This document shows positions 40,308 through 51,085 of a DNA stretch of 64,000 nt, piece after piece. The notes beneath the pieces were generated by a model. That model saw only the letters and a program-made list of their open reading frames with translations. It did not search any database and had not been told where the DNA came from. Source of the DNA: Lamellibrachia columna. Lineage: Eukaryota > Annelida > Polychaeta > Sabellida > Siboglinidae. The stretch lies in contig OY759262.1 in assembly GCA_963662155.1 (NCBI GenBank), forward strand, positions 12,374,782-12,438,781, read 5' to 3'. The translations under genes were made by a program, and so were the position numbers. Within the stretch, counting starts at the first letter, position 1. Every line of letters starts with the position of its first letter.

Positions 40308-42404
40308 TCAGAAAAAAAACGATTCTCCCCAGCACGCATCAAGAATCGGAAAGACACACGTGTCATATCTCACAGCACACCATTTGTGCAAGATATCACC
40401 ATCAAGTGTATGGACAGGGACTAGGTCAGGGCAGATTGGATCTCGTTCCTCCACTATATGTACGGGGAGCAACTGTAGTCGGAGTTGTATTAGCACATGT
40501 AGCTGGAGTAGTTGTAACATCTGTAGCTTGAGTAGTTGTAGCATTTGTAGCTGGATGTAGAGAACCAGCAGCTGATTCACTGGGAAGGTGACGCTCTCAA
40601 TCTCGAAGCATGGACAATCCAGGAAGATTGCAGATGCAACTGACATCTCAATACTTTATCACCCTAGGGGTAGAGGTGAGGAACTGGTGCAACTTCATTG
40701 CGCCAGATACAGGTGGTAGGTGTGAGGTATGGTGTCAGTAATAGCTTTGACATAGAAGAGCTTGATCGATGTATGTCTGACCAGTGCCCTGTAGAGGGTT
40801 TCGGCATCTGGAATGTCCATCCCTTGACTGATGAGCTGGTCAGCTTTTCTCTTGATGGCTCCCCCAATTCAATCTGGGGCACCCTTGCCATGGCTGGCTT
40901 CCCAAAAGTTCAATACCTGGGTAGTGTTCCTACATGTACTGGAAGACTTGTTCGAGGTACCTCCAAATTGCTATTGGGTCATGCTTTGTGGAAGGCGATA
41001 AGGTGCAAAAGGTGATAGGCTTATCTAAATCTCCAACATCAGTGTGAAGTGTTATTTGCTGGTGTGACCCATCAATGTGGACGGACTGGATCTCACTGGA
41101 ATATTTGTCAGTGTAGTTTTAAGAGAAATCAATGTGAATGATGCACTCTGATGCATGCATTTTCTTGCGAAATTCACGACATACACAAAACTGGTGACGG
41201 ATGTTATAAAGGTGTCGCTTGGATTTGCTCTATCTATTTTGGAATTTCTCCAAGATGGTGACATCTACTTTTTGGTAATGTTCATGGATCTGTCTTTATC
41301 ATTCGGTAGGGGCTGAGCAACAGCGCGCCACTGTGTGTAAGTGACCACCTCATCTTGCTGTAACCCGTTCACTTCGGGCACATTGTGCTTGCAGACTGCA
41401 CATTCGTCATTCATGTAAGTGACCATCTCATCTTGCTATAACCCGTTCACTTCGGGCACATTGTGATTGCAGACCGCACATTCGTCATTCATGTAAGTGA
41501 CCATCTCATCTTGCTGTAACCCGTTCACTTCGGGCACATTGTGCTTGCAGACTGCACATTCGTCATTCATGCAGGCCTTGTTAGATGGCTCACAAACAAT
41601 ACCACCGGCGAGGACCTCAACATTACATGTATGAAGAATATTACGCTGTTTCAACTTGTTTGCCATAATGGTCAAATTTTCTTGCATTGGCACGTTTCCT
41701 TATCTTGAGTCGTCGGGTGAATGACCCAAAACGGCCTCATCATGCAGAACAGGGAATACGAATTTTTTTTCTGCTAGATATTTCCTGTGAATGTTCTGAA
41801 TTGAGTCATTCAGCAGGCGCTTCTGCATTTGGATCTTCCTGCGAGTTAGGGTCTGATTCTTGCTAGTTGATAAGCTGTTGTCATCTCGACAAAAATAGTG
41901 GGCGACAGACGTCTTCAGTTCTTCTGCCATGGCTGATGCTTTCATTCGACGCTGGTGTACGTACGTGGTCTGGTCTCCCGTGCCACTGTATTTATCCCAT
42001 AATTTCTGGGATATCCCAAAAGCTTGTTGAGCTTGACGCTGCAAACGGTATCACTAACTTGCCTGTCAGAAGTTTGGCACACCGTTGGCGCTGCCTTTCA
42101 GATTTAGCCTGTGTGTAGGCTCTCTTCCGGTCTGCGGTTAAGGCATGGTGGAAGTTGAGGTTTTTTTCACTTCTCGTGGTACATAAAGGTATGTCAGGAG
42201 CCTCCTGGTTTTGGACCTTGGAGTATCAGATGTTCTCTCGTGAGCTCTCACTGCCCTTTGGTAGCGTTTCTTGTACCTTTCAGCTTTAGTGATTTGCTTC
42301 TTTAAAGAAACCCTCAATTGTTGTAACTCTTTGTAGGACTTGGCCTTATCACCATTACGTCTTCGTCTGGATTGACAGCGTTGCCTATAAAATAAATCAA
42401 CCAT
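40308..42404 (-). pseudogene. Degenerate member of a DDE-transposase-like multicopy family
   Basis: On the minus strand, pieces in shifting frames line up with a multicopy metazoan family I know from its motif order. They are: KSYKELQQLRVSLKKQITKA; YQRAVRAHERTSDTPRSKTR; RRKIQMQKRLLNDSIQNIHR; PMQENLTIMANKLKQRN; CEPSNKACMNDECAVCKHN; then FRKKMHASECIIHIDFS...Y; FWEASHGKGAPD and IGGAIKRKADQLISQGMDIP; and WCAVRYD. D in HIDFS and E in FWEASHGKG would be acidic catalytic residues of a DDE-like core. The segment that should hold the middle D is missing, pointing to an internal deletion. Many stops; a 78-bp segment is tandemly tripled at 41337-41570. Confidence 0.6.
41337..41570. repeat. 78-bp tandem repeat, 3 copies
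   Basis: Units begin GTAAGTGACCA at 41337, 41415 and 41493. On the minus strand each encodes 26 residues including MNDECAVCKHNVPEVNG, so the cysteine-bearing segment of the transposase-like pseudogene has been triplicated in frame. Confidence 0.93.
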
Positions 42405-42679
42405 AACATTGCATGGGCAAAACTATTATAAGTGTATACAGTTAAGCATCTACACAGTACACGTAACATAACCTAAGACCAGCATTTTTATTTTCGTCGT
42501 TGGCTGCCATGAAAACCTGTGGTAGGACGTTTAAAGCAGAACACTAATCTCTTTATTTGTTCTACACCAAATACCAACATCCTCTATATGTACAGAAAAA
42601 GTAGTTGAAATTAAATTAAGATTTCAGTTCCAAAATAATATATAATTATAGTTATCACAGTTCCAGTATAAAAATCATA

Positions 42680-43206
42680 AGTCATCATCATCAGCGGTCC
42701 CTCGAAACGAGGATGACGTCTGCCAGGGGTTGGTCGTGGGTCCTGATGTGACTCAGGAGCCCATTTCTTGAATTGCATATCTTATTGCAGTGGGGGCAGG
42801 AGGTTCCGTGTGGGAGGAAGATCTGCAGGTGTTGAGACATATCCCTCTCCTTTCTCCTCTGCCGCTTCTCCGCCTCGTGAAGTAGGCGGCCGGTCTCGAA
42901 GTAGGCCCCCGCCTGGTGGATGCTGCGGCACCAAAGTAGACGGTCGGCAGCCGTGTCCTCCCAAGTGTTGATGTTAATATGACCCTTCTTCGTGTAGTGT
43001 TTGGCAGAGTCTTTGAATCTTTTTCTCTGCCCACGTAGGTTCTCAATCCATGAGTCAGCTGGGAGAATAGTATTTATCGAGGGAGGCGGCATTCTTTCAC
43101 AGTGGCCATTCCAGCGGAGCTGATTTTGCATGATCATTGCCTCGATGCTGGTTGTATTGGCTTCAGTGAGGACGCTAGCATTTGTGCGACGTTCTTCACA
43201 TCTCAA
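42680..43206 (-). pseudogene. LINE ORF2 C-terminus with terminal zinc finger
   Basis: An open minus-strand frame (43206-42691) reads EANTTSIEAMIMQNQLRWNG, HCERMPPPSIN, RGQRKRFKDSAKH and, after an R/K-rich segment, the finger CPHCNKICNSRNGLLSHIRT-H. This is the end of a LINE type common in marine invertebrates, which finishes in a C2H2-like finger. It ends near a TGATGATGA run at about 42680-42695, probably the 3' tail. 5' truncated. Confidence 0.82.
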
Positions 43207-43320
43207 GAATAGGCTTTTATGCCATACCAGTCAGGAATTGTGTGCTGCCATCTGGTGATTAATATGGTTTCACATAAAAATAATTGTTCTCTCTTTCAGC
43301 AGCCACTTGGCGAGAGTAAC

Positions 43321-43736
43321 AGGCGATGACGTACAGTGTGGAGACACAAAGTAACAGGGGGTGACGTACAGTGTGGAGACACAAAGTAACAGGGGATGAC
43401 GTGCAGTGTGGAGACACAAAGTAACAGTAGATGACGTACAGTGTGGAGACACAAAGTAACAGTGGATGACGTACAGGGTGGAGACACAAAGTAACAGGGG
43501 ATGACGTACAGTGTGGAGACACAAAGTAACAGGGGATGACGTACAGTGTGGAGACACAAAGTAACAGGGGATGACGTACAGTGTGGAGACACAAAGTAAC
43601 AGGGGATGACGTACAGTGTGGAGACACAAAGTAACAGGGGATGACGTACAGTGTGGAGACACAAAGTAACAGGGGATGACGTACAGTGTGGAGACACAAA
43701 GTAACAGGGGATGACGTGCAATGTGGGGACACAAAG
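43321..43736. repeat. 35-bp minisatellite, about 12 copies
   Basis: Unit AGGGGATGACGTACAGTGTG plus GAGACACAAAGTAAC. It directly follows the sequence CTCTTTCAGCAGCCACTTGG. All three minus-strand frames stay open only because the repeat lacks stops. Confidence 0.95.
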
Positions 43737-43901
43737 ATATTGCACAAAAATTGCAAACGATATGTAGAATATGCACATGCGGCCCTAACATGTTAATAGT
43801 TGAAACATGTTATTGTAGGATGATGATTATTTTTGTAATGCACTAAAATGTGTGCAAATGGTAAGCCTGAAATGTAAGCATTTGGGCCTTTGGACATGGT
43901 G

Positions 43902-44230
43902 ATTTTGACCCGGGCACATAGCAATAAATCAACTCCTTTGTAAACAGTCAACTGAAGGCACTAAAGTGATACCGAATAATAAAAATCGGGTAACCTAGCT
44001 TATTGTGACGTATTAAGGGAGGCCGGCATAGGGTCATTCCACCAATTCGGTATGACATTGTGTCCTGCTCATTATGCCTCTATTAGTTATGAATGTGTGT
44101 ATTATAGGACAAACAGAAGAATGCCTATTGATGTACAAATAGTTTACCTTTATTATTCGGTATCACTTTAGTGCCTTCAGTTGACTGTTTACGAAGGAGT
44201 TGATTTATTACTATATGCCCGGATCAAAAT
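43902..44230. mobile_element. MITE-like element with 82-bp terminal inverted repeats
   Basis: 43902-43983 and 44149-44230 are inverted copies with about four mismatches (outer ends ATTTTGACCCGGGCA and TGCCCGGATCAAAAT). The 165-bp interior contains GGTCATTCCACCAATTCGG. No ORF. No convincing target duplication was found, so the superfamily is open. Confidence 0.8.
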
Positions 44231-44470
44231 TATTGGCATCAGTGCCAACAGAGGACACCACTCATCCAGCTAATTCAAGTTGCCGCTCTATTTTTTGTAA
44301 GACTACATAATTCTAACCAACGGATGTAGACATAGTGAATAGAACATTAATTCGCCGATGGTGGATACTTTCTCAAATTGGCTTACTATCAATAAGGAAT
44401 TAAAATGAGAACAACAGAGAACGACAGAAGCTGGCACAACTTCTTGGAGTCTAAGTAATCGACGCAAACT

Positions 44471-44482
44471 CCACCAGAGGGC
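44471..44482 (+). promoter_or_regulatory. CTCF-core-like motif
   Basis: CCACCAGAGGGC fits the 12-base core consensus of bilaterian CTCF sites. It lies between the MITE and the THUMPD2 gene. One motif alone is weak evidence. Confidence 0.25.
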
Positions 44483-44694
44483 CATCTGCTACCAGCAATC
44501 ACTAGACGGCGCTTTGTGAAAACGAAGCTGATTTTTGGAGAGAAAGATGTTACACAGAGAACATAGCTTCATCTTGTCTACATAATGCTGTATTTTGTAA
44601 CTGCTGCAAGAGGAACCGAAGATTTCGTCATCGATGAACTGAACTGCAAATGTCAACCGACTCGGGTAATTGTGTTGTCAAATCCCACATTATC

Positions 44695-45115
44695 GTCCAG
44701 CCCATGGCCCATGCCATGGGCGTAGCCGTAGGCCGGGTGTCGGAAGTTTCGGCCCATAACGGGTTCGGACCATGGGTCGAACCAACCGTTTTCGCAACTG
44801 GTGAACCGTGAAGTGTTTTTGCTCGCATGGGCCGAATCAACCGTGTATACAACCGGCGGCGGTGCTAGCGGGCTCCATGGCATGGGCCGAAACAACTATA
44901 CTTATTCAAATTGCTATTTCGATAATTTAACCGACTTTGGACTATTTGGACTAATTATTCGTGCTAATTAATATTTTTTTAAATTATGCTAAGCGCTTTC
45001 GCTTTTTTATGGATATTCCATCCATCTGCATGGGCCGAAACGACTGGGCCAAACCATCCATCAGCGTGGGCCGAACCCATCATGGGCCAAACCATTCTGG
45101 ACCCCGAAGGCCATG
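44695..45115. repeat. Cluster of CATGGGCC(GAA) motifs
   Basis: At least six occurrences of CATGGGCC/GGCCCATG or close variants, many followed by GAA-CAAC or AAACCA. They include the near-palindrome GCCCATGGCCCATGCCATGG. Looks like decayed short repeats; no gene. Confidence 0.5.
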
Positions 45116-45413
45116 TCAACTCAAGACTTTTAGAAGCCTTACAATTAGAGACAAGAACAAAAAAACTGTATCATTCGACAACTACAATTTGACTGGAATC
45201 TTGTTCTTGAGTAACTTTTTAGTAATTATGTTTAATTGCACCCTGTGCCGTGGAATGACTAGCATTTTATTAAACTTACATTAAATGGCAGCGCCAAGCA
45301 GTGGTAAAAACTGGTAGTTGCATTTGCCATACAGGTAAGTAATAAGAAATAATGCATGATGTTTTTATCAGTAGAAATATAAAATAAGTTGACATTCTCA
45401 TACCTTGTTTCAG

Positions 45414-48400
45414 ATTCGCAAGACTGATGGGAAAGTTTTCTTTGAACTTGTTTCTTCAAATTCATGCAATCTTGAAATTCTGCTAAGTTTGAAGTCGGTT
45501 GAGAGACTATTTGTGGCAGCTTTATACAATCCAGATTTCAGGATTTTCAGCAAAGGTGGTAGGTGTATACTGTAAAATATGTTTTTAACATAATATGTAA
45601 CATGCTCAATATTACTATATAGGATGGCATGCCATATCAGATGTTTTCTATGTACATTGCTGCAACTGTATGGTAAGATTTGCCATCTTGAAAAATACTT
45701 GATTGCAATACTGCATGTGTTCCATGAATTAATTCAACACGTCTGAATAAACTAAATAAGATAATTTATTACCCTTTTCCCCAGTATAATTATTATACGT
45801 TACTATAAAAGTGAACATTATTGATTACAGAAGCATTTGGCTAATAGTGGTTCGTGGAGTAAAGGGAAATCATTCAGTAAAAGTGCACTGATGCCTGATG
45901 GCATAATATTTATATTATTCATAGATGACCTAAATAATTAGATAAGATGTGCTATTTTTAAAGCTTTTATTTCCAGGTGTCTATCATCTTGAGAAAGCAC
46001 TGGCATCGATAAACAACTGGAACCTTTGCTTGGAGACATGGAGAGCATGTCACCCAAGTCAGCTGCGTTGTACCAAGGATGCTGCTACAGCAGACATGGA
46101 GCACCTGTCACAGAAGGATGATGAAGGAAAGTTGGATGGAGACAAAGATGATACACCATCCAAGAGAAGGAAGATGGAGGAACAGCAAGAGGAATGCGGA
46201 GAAACGTTTGAGCCAACATTCCGGGTGTCATGTAAATGTTCTGGATCAGCTGCGAAGTTCTTCACTCCACAGGTAATTCAGAGAGAGATTTTTCTTAAAT
46301 TCACCTTGTTCAAGACAAAGAAATTGTAGAGGTAACTTATGTTGCACTGTATCCAGTCCGCAGTACCACTGAAAGTGCTTTGCACTTCACCCTCGGCAGA
46401 CCTGTTCATTCCAACACCAACTCAACTTCTCTGTGAAACATTCAGCCATGCTGATAATACTATTTGTTCATATGTATCCTGTGTTCTACTACTGCCCTCC
46501 ACATAACTGTATCATCAATATATGTATTTCTGTGTAAGAACCCAACAAAATACCTTATTGTCATTCCAGATGCTTTTATCTAATATATTCTCAAAAAGGC
46601 AGAATTTAGTGGCAGTAAAAGCTACTATGGCTTCACCGCTGTATAATACCAACTTAGTGTTAAGGGTCCATATATGTGAGCCTGTTTTATGATGATGTTT
46701 TGTAATGAATATGTCTGTTTTCCTGCAGCATCTCAGCAAGGTAGTTGGGCATCAGCTGAAGAAGCAGACAGGTTGGAAGGTGCAACTCAGGAGGCCTCTG
46801 TTAGAGGTATGTCAAAAATAATATTATGGAAACAGTACATTAATAAAGTTCTTTTTAGCTCATGGATCATTTTAGCTCATGGATCATTTTGGGGGGCACA
46901 CAACAATAATGCTATTATTTCTTACACCTGTAAATTTACATTTATAAAAGGGAATGTTGCATATGTCACACATGTAAGATTAATTGTACAGTTGATTGTT
47001 GTCTTTATCACAATTAAACAATGCATCAGCTAAGTAAGGTTGTCACCAATGTGTTTAATTGCTTTTCGTCTTGTCAGGTGATGGTACAAATCAACAATGG
47101 AGGTTTGACTGTTGGTGTGCCGCTGTCTGAGTAAGTCTTACTGATTCATATTAATTCCATAAATTGTCTTTGTTTCACAGGGCTGAGAGCACAGTCAAAG
47201 AAAGAAACATACTAACCGAGATTCCTGTTACAACTTATTATGTTTAGGTTACAAATCCATATTTTGAGGATTTGCATACATAAGTTACTTATATAATCAA
47301 GGCTTGCCTGTAATCATATCCTGCTTAAATACTTATGTCAGTACTAGAGTTGACCAGGTCTATCTCTTTCCAGTAGTATTTCTCATTATTTTCTCTAGGA
47401 GCATAACATACATACATACATACATACATACATACATACATACATACATACATACATACATACATTTGCTGGATTATGGTAAGATGGTTAATACTATGAA
47501 TCCCTATGATCTCACTGTGCATTTGTGATTTTAGACAACCCTTGTCACATAGGCCTTACATTAAGACTATAGGACTTCGCTCAACTCTAGCCTGGATATT
47601 GACCCAACTCGCCAAGATTCAGGTAAGGTTTGCTTAAATCTAATATCAGGTCAGGCATTAAACAATGTGTAGTCATATCTAAAAAGGTGTGCTTTGGTAA
47701 GTTATGTAAATGAATAACTAGTATGTTTGCCTTCATTTAGCGCTCTAAATTGATGAATAATAATGCATGTGTATATATACTGTATGTTACTTCAGATCCC
47801 CAGATGTGTATATCAACTTTTCTTTCAGCATGGAGACATAGTTCTTGATCCAATGTGTGGCTCTGGAACTATACTGGTGGAAGCTGCACGGTCTTCTCCT
47901 GTGAGTTACACATAATATACTTAATCTGTCCAAAAAGTTAAAGTAAATACCACGTTTCTATCTCCTGCTGTTTTATGCAGCATATGCCTTTGTTGGTTTT
48001 ACTGTGCTTTATATACATTAATATTAGTGATGGTGTGCCACACAGATGTGTTCTCATATTAGCTCATGAATGGTGTTTGCAGTCAAACATAATGACTGAA
48101 TTAGGTTCCAGTCAATATGTACCCTAAGGTATCTAGCTTCGATGAAAACATTCTCAATATTATATGCATCTACTTTATTTGATCTTAGGATGCCATTTAC
48201 TTTGGATCAGACACTAGTGACCGGCAGCTGACATTGGCCTTGGAAAATGTGAATTTGGCCAAGGTTTGTGGAAAGGTACAGCTGTTTCAAGCTGATGTCA
48301 CACGTAAGTGGAATTTTATTTGCTCCAAATATGTTCTTTGCATGAAAAGCCCATGCACACCAATAGACCATTGATTATTTGTGAGTTTTTTGCAGTATTT

Positions 48401-49937
48401 TATTGTGGTGTTTAGTAAACTCACTTATGTTGGTTACATAATATTTCAAGTGTTGTGGAATATTTCAGATCTGCCCCACATACTTGGTCACAGAGATGTA
48501 GATCGCATCATTTGTGATGTTCCATTTGGCATCAACCACAGTTGTGTGAAGGATGTAAAAGAGTTGTATCCTACACTGATTCGTGCCCTGGACAGGTGTG
48601 TATGTTTCTACGATTAGAATTTATATCAGCCAAAGCATTAGTAGTAACACTTGGACATGGGAACATTTACTAAAGTGACATTTATTGAACTGAAACCTTA
48701 GATGGGAGTGGGAATATTAGTTTTTCTTTTGGTTTTTTAAGTCGGACAACTGCCAATGATAGAGTTACAGTCAGTGAATCCTCTCCATTGGTTCAAGCGG
48801 TCAAATGTGTTTTCACCAGTTTTTTATATATTTACAAAACGTTTTGCCTACTTCAGCCATTGTTGTCCATTTATGCATTTTGATTCATGTGGTGCAAGCA
48901 GAGTACCAACTTCACTAGAGCCAGGTACTTACCGTTGTGTGAATGAAGCATGTTCAGAATGTGTATGCTTCCAATGAATAATGCACTTGTTCTGAAACAA
49001 CGACCTGGCCCACACGCAGACATAGGATGTCATACTAGGCCCCTGCTGCACGTTATTCTAACCTAGCAGACAACCTCTAATGTTTCAGTCCCACCATATG
49101 TATCAACTGTACTCAAAATACAGTCCGTAGTAATAACAGATCGAACATCAATATGTCTAATGTACAATGCTGTGATTTGATTGCAGTGTGCTAGCCTCAC
49201 ACGGCAGAGTCGTGCTTCTGACCAGCACTGACCTGAAAGACTTCCTGCTGAAGCAAGTGGAACTGATGAATACTACTGGCACCCCTGTATCAAGCTTGTT
49301 ACAAGAAACTTGCCCCGGCTCGTCTGTATATGGAGACACAACAACCACACGTGAAGCTCAAAGGCACTGTGTAAGCCAAGAAACCAAAACGAAAGACCCA
49401 CTAATATCTTGTTCAAGTCAACAAACAAAAGCTTTGACATTCTGTTCATTACTTTCTTGTGATGGTCATGAAACTAAAACAACCAAAGATTCACTAGACT
49501 GTTCACTAACAGCTGGTGTATGTCAAGAAACCAAGTTAACTGATGTTTCAACAGACTATTCGACACCATCTTGCACAATTCAAGAAACAAAGATAACAGA
49601 AGACTCTGTAAACTGTTCAATAAGTTCAAGAATCGTCTGTGGCAGTGAACAGCTTTCCCTTGCTTCTGAAGCTGCGTGCACGGAGTCTTGCCGCGAGGGC
49701 CATGTTGTCTGTTGCAGTATAGAAATGTCTGATCACGACAACCCAGTCAGTTACACTGCAGTTGCCGGGTGTGGTTCTGCGGAGTCTACAGTTGCCCGTG
49801 GGACTGACACAGTAGTAACCACCGAGCGACTGGTGACCACCAGCAGTCACTGGCAGCTGGAGAGTACACATTATTTCAAACTGGGTGAAACCCACGCCCA
49901 TGCGTGTGTCTTTCAGAAGAAGTCGATATTTAATTAG
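45414..49937 (+). CDS. THUMPD2: THUMPD2-like RNA guanine methyltransferase (9 exons seen, N-terminus missing)
   Basis: Exons: 45414-45555, 45977-46272, 46729-46806, 47078-47130, 47535-47622, 47829-47900, 48189-48303, 48469-48595 and 49187-49937 (TAG). Phases join without error, giving 573 aa; human THUMPD2 is about 503 aa in full. Landmarks: GKVFF and SLKSVERLF (N-terminal domain), FRVSCKCSGSA and HLSKVVGHQLKKQTGWKVQL (THUMP), IKTIGLRSTLAW, SAM-binding DPMCGSGTILVEAA, YFGSDTSDRQL, catalytic-loop CDVPFG, RVVLLTS and a last strand HYFKLGETHAHACVF. THUMPD2 methylates U6 snRNA (m2G) with TRMT112 as partner. Odd: a 180-residue Cys/Thr/Ser-rich insert in exon 9 with QETK repeats. The first exon, with the start codon, was not found. 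Confidence 0.9.
47405..47465. repeat. (CATA)n microsatellite
   Basis: 15 units of ACAT in the THUMPD2 intron before the exon at 47535. Confidence 0.96.
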
Positions 49938-50280
49938 GATGGTCCAACGTATTAATACTACATTGATCCAATCAACAAGTCATTGTAGCACAAGCTTTTA
50001 TTGCAGCACAAACAGTGCAGTTGTAACTGCGTGATGTTTGGTTTGCAATCTGAAGGTTGTAAACAATCCATTATATGGCAGGCTGCATTTTCTTGCGTTG
50101 CATTATGGGCAAGTGCCGACATGTTGAGGAAAGTAAAATTTACCACCATGTTAGTTGTCTTTAAGAACGTCTGTAATAGCATTTAAGTAGAAGAGAATGT
50201 CGCCAAATTCACGTGCGTCATGTTACGACTTACATTAAATTCTAGTGAGGGTTTGTTGATGTTCACAAGTATTTATTTCC

Positions 50281-50286
50281 AATAAA
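50281..50286 (+). terminator. Polyadenylation signal, likely THUMPD2
   Basis: AATAAA about 340 nt after the THUMPD2 stop. Confidence 0.6.
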
Positions 50287-50289
50287 TAC

Positions 50290-51085
50290 ATTTCATTTCA
50301 AATATTTGTATTTTGTTCTTTTATTTTTCATTTGTTTATAGGACTGTTAATATGACTGTTTATAGAAAATATACATAATACAACAGTTATGTCGTTCATT
50401 GTTATAATTAGTAGCAGTATATTGTTAACAATTAGGAATGAGCTTATCATTATGTTAGTGCGAATATTACTCAAACCGATCCATCAACAGGTGCGAATTA
50501 TCATAATTATTAACATCACAACTATTACTGAGTGTTTGCATATAAGTGTATTTTTTCAACAGTAGAACACGTCGTGTTCAGGAACTTACTATTAACAGTG
50601 GCGGTCGTAATTTGTGTACATAAGTGTCTACGTATACACGGCTATGTGTACGCCAACGTTGGAACATACCCACCAATAGATCATCAGCTGTGCGGCACAC
50701 ATGACTCGCAGCAAATGTGCCGATCACGTCACATGGCACGAAATCATGTGAATAGACAAAACTGACCACGTCCCTCTAAAACGCATGGAAACATTGCTAC
50801 TTCTAATACTGGGCTCACCACCGTGATGTCTGAGCCTGGCCAATTCAGTGTTTTGCCAATAACAATTGATGCACCAACACATTTTCCAGTAGTTCTGCTT
50901 TGGACACTACATTCATCACGTATAGAGTTGGGACACGTTCATAAGACAATTTGTTTGAAATGTTCGGTTTCTACTGAGTGCACTCGTAGACCGTTTACTG
51001 GTGCAACGACATTTGGTGACTTTTTGAAACTACAACTTGAAGATTTGTGGTTGCGTTGATTATCAACGCTGTTTCCTGGTTAGGA
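50290..51085. other. Intergenic between convergent genes
   Basis: No coding signal. This is the space between the 3' ends of THUMPD2 (+) and the membrane-protein gene (-). Confidence 0.55.

Noticed and set aside
43321..43736. CRISPR-like array
   Set aside because: The 35-bp units are contiguous without spacers; a eukaryotic minisatellite. The other arrays likewise.
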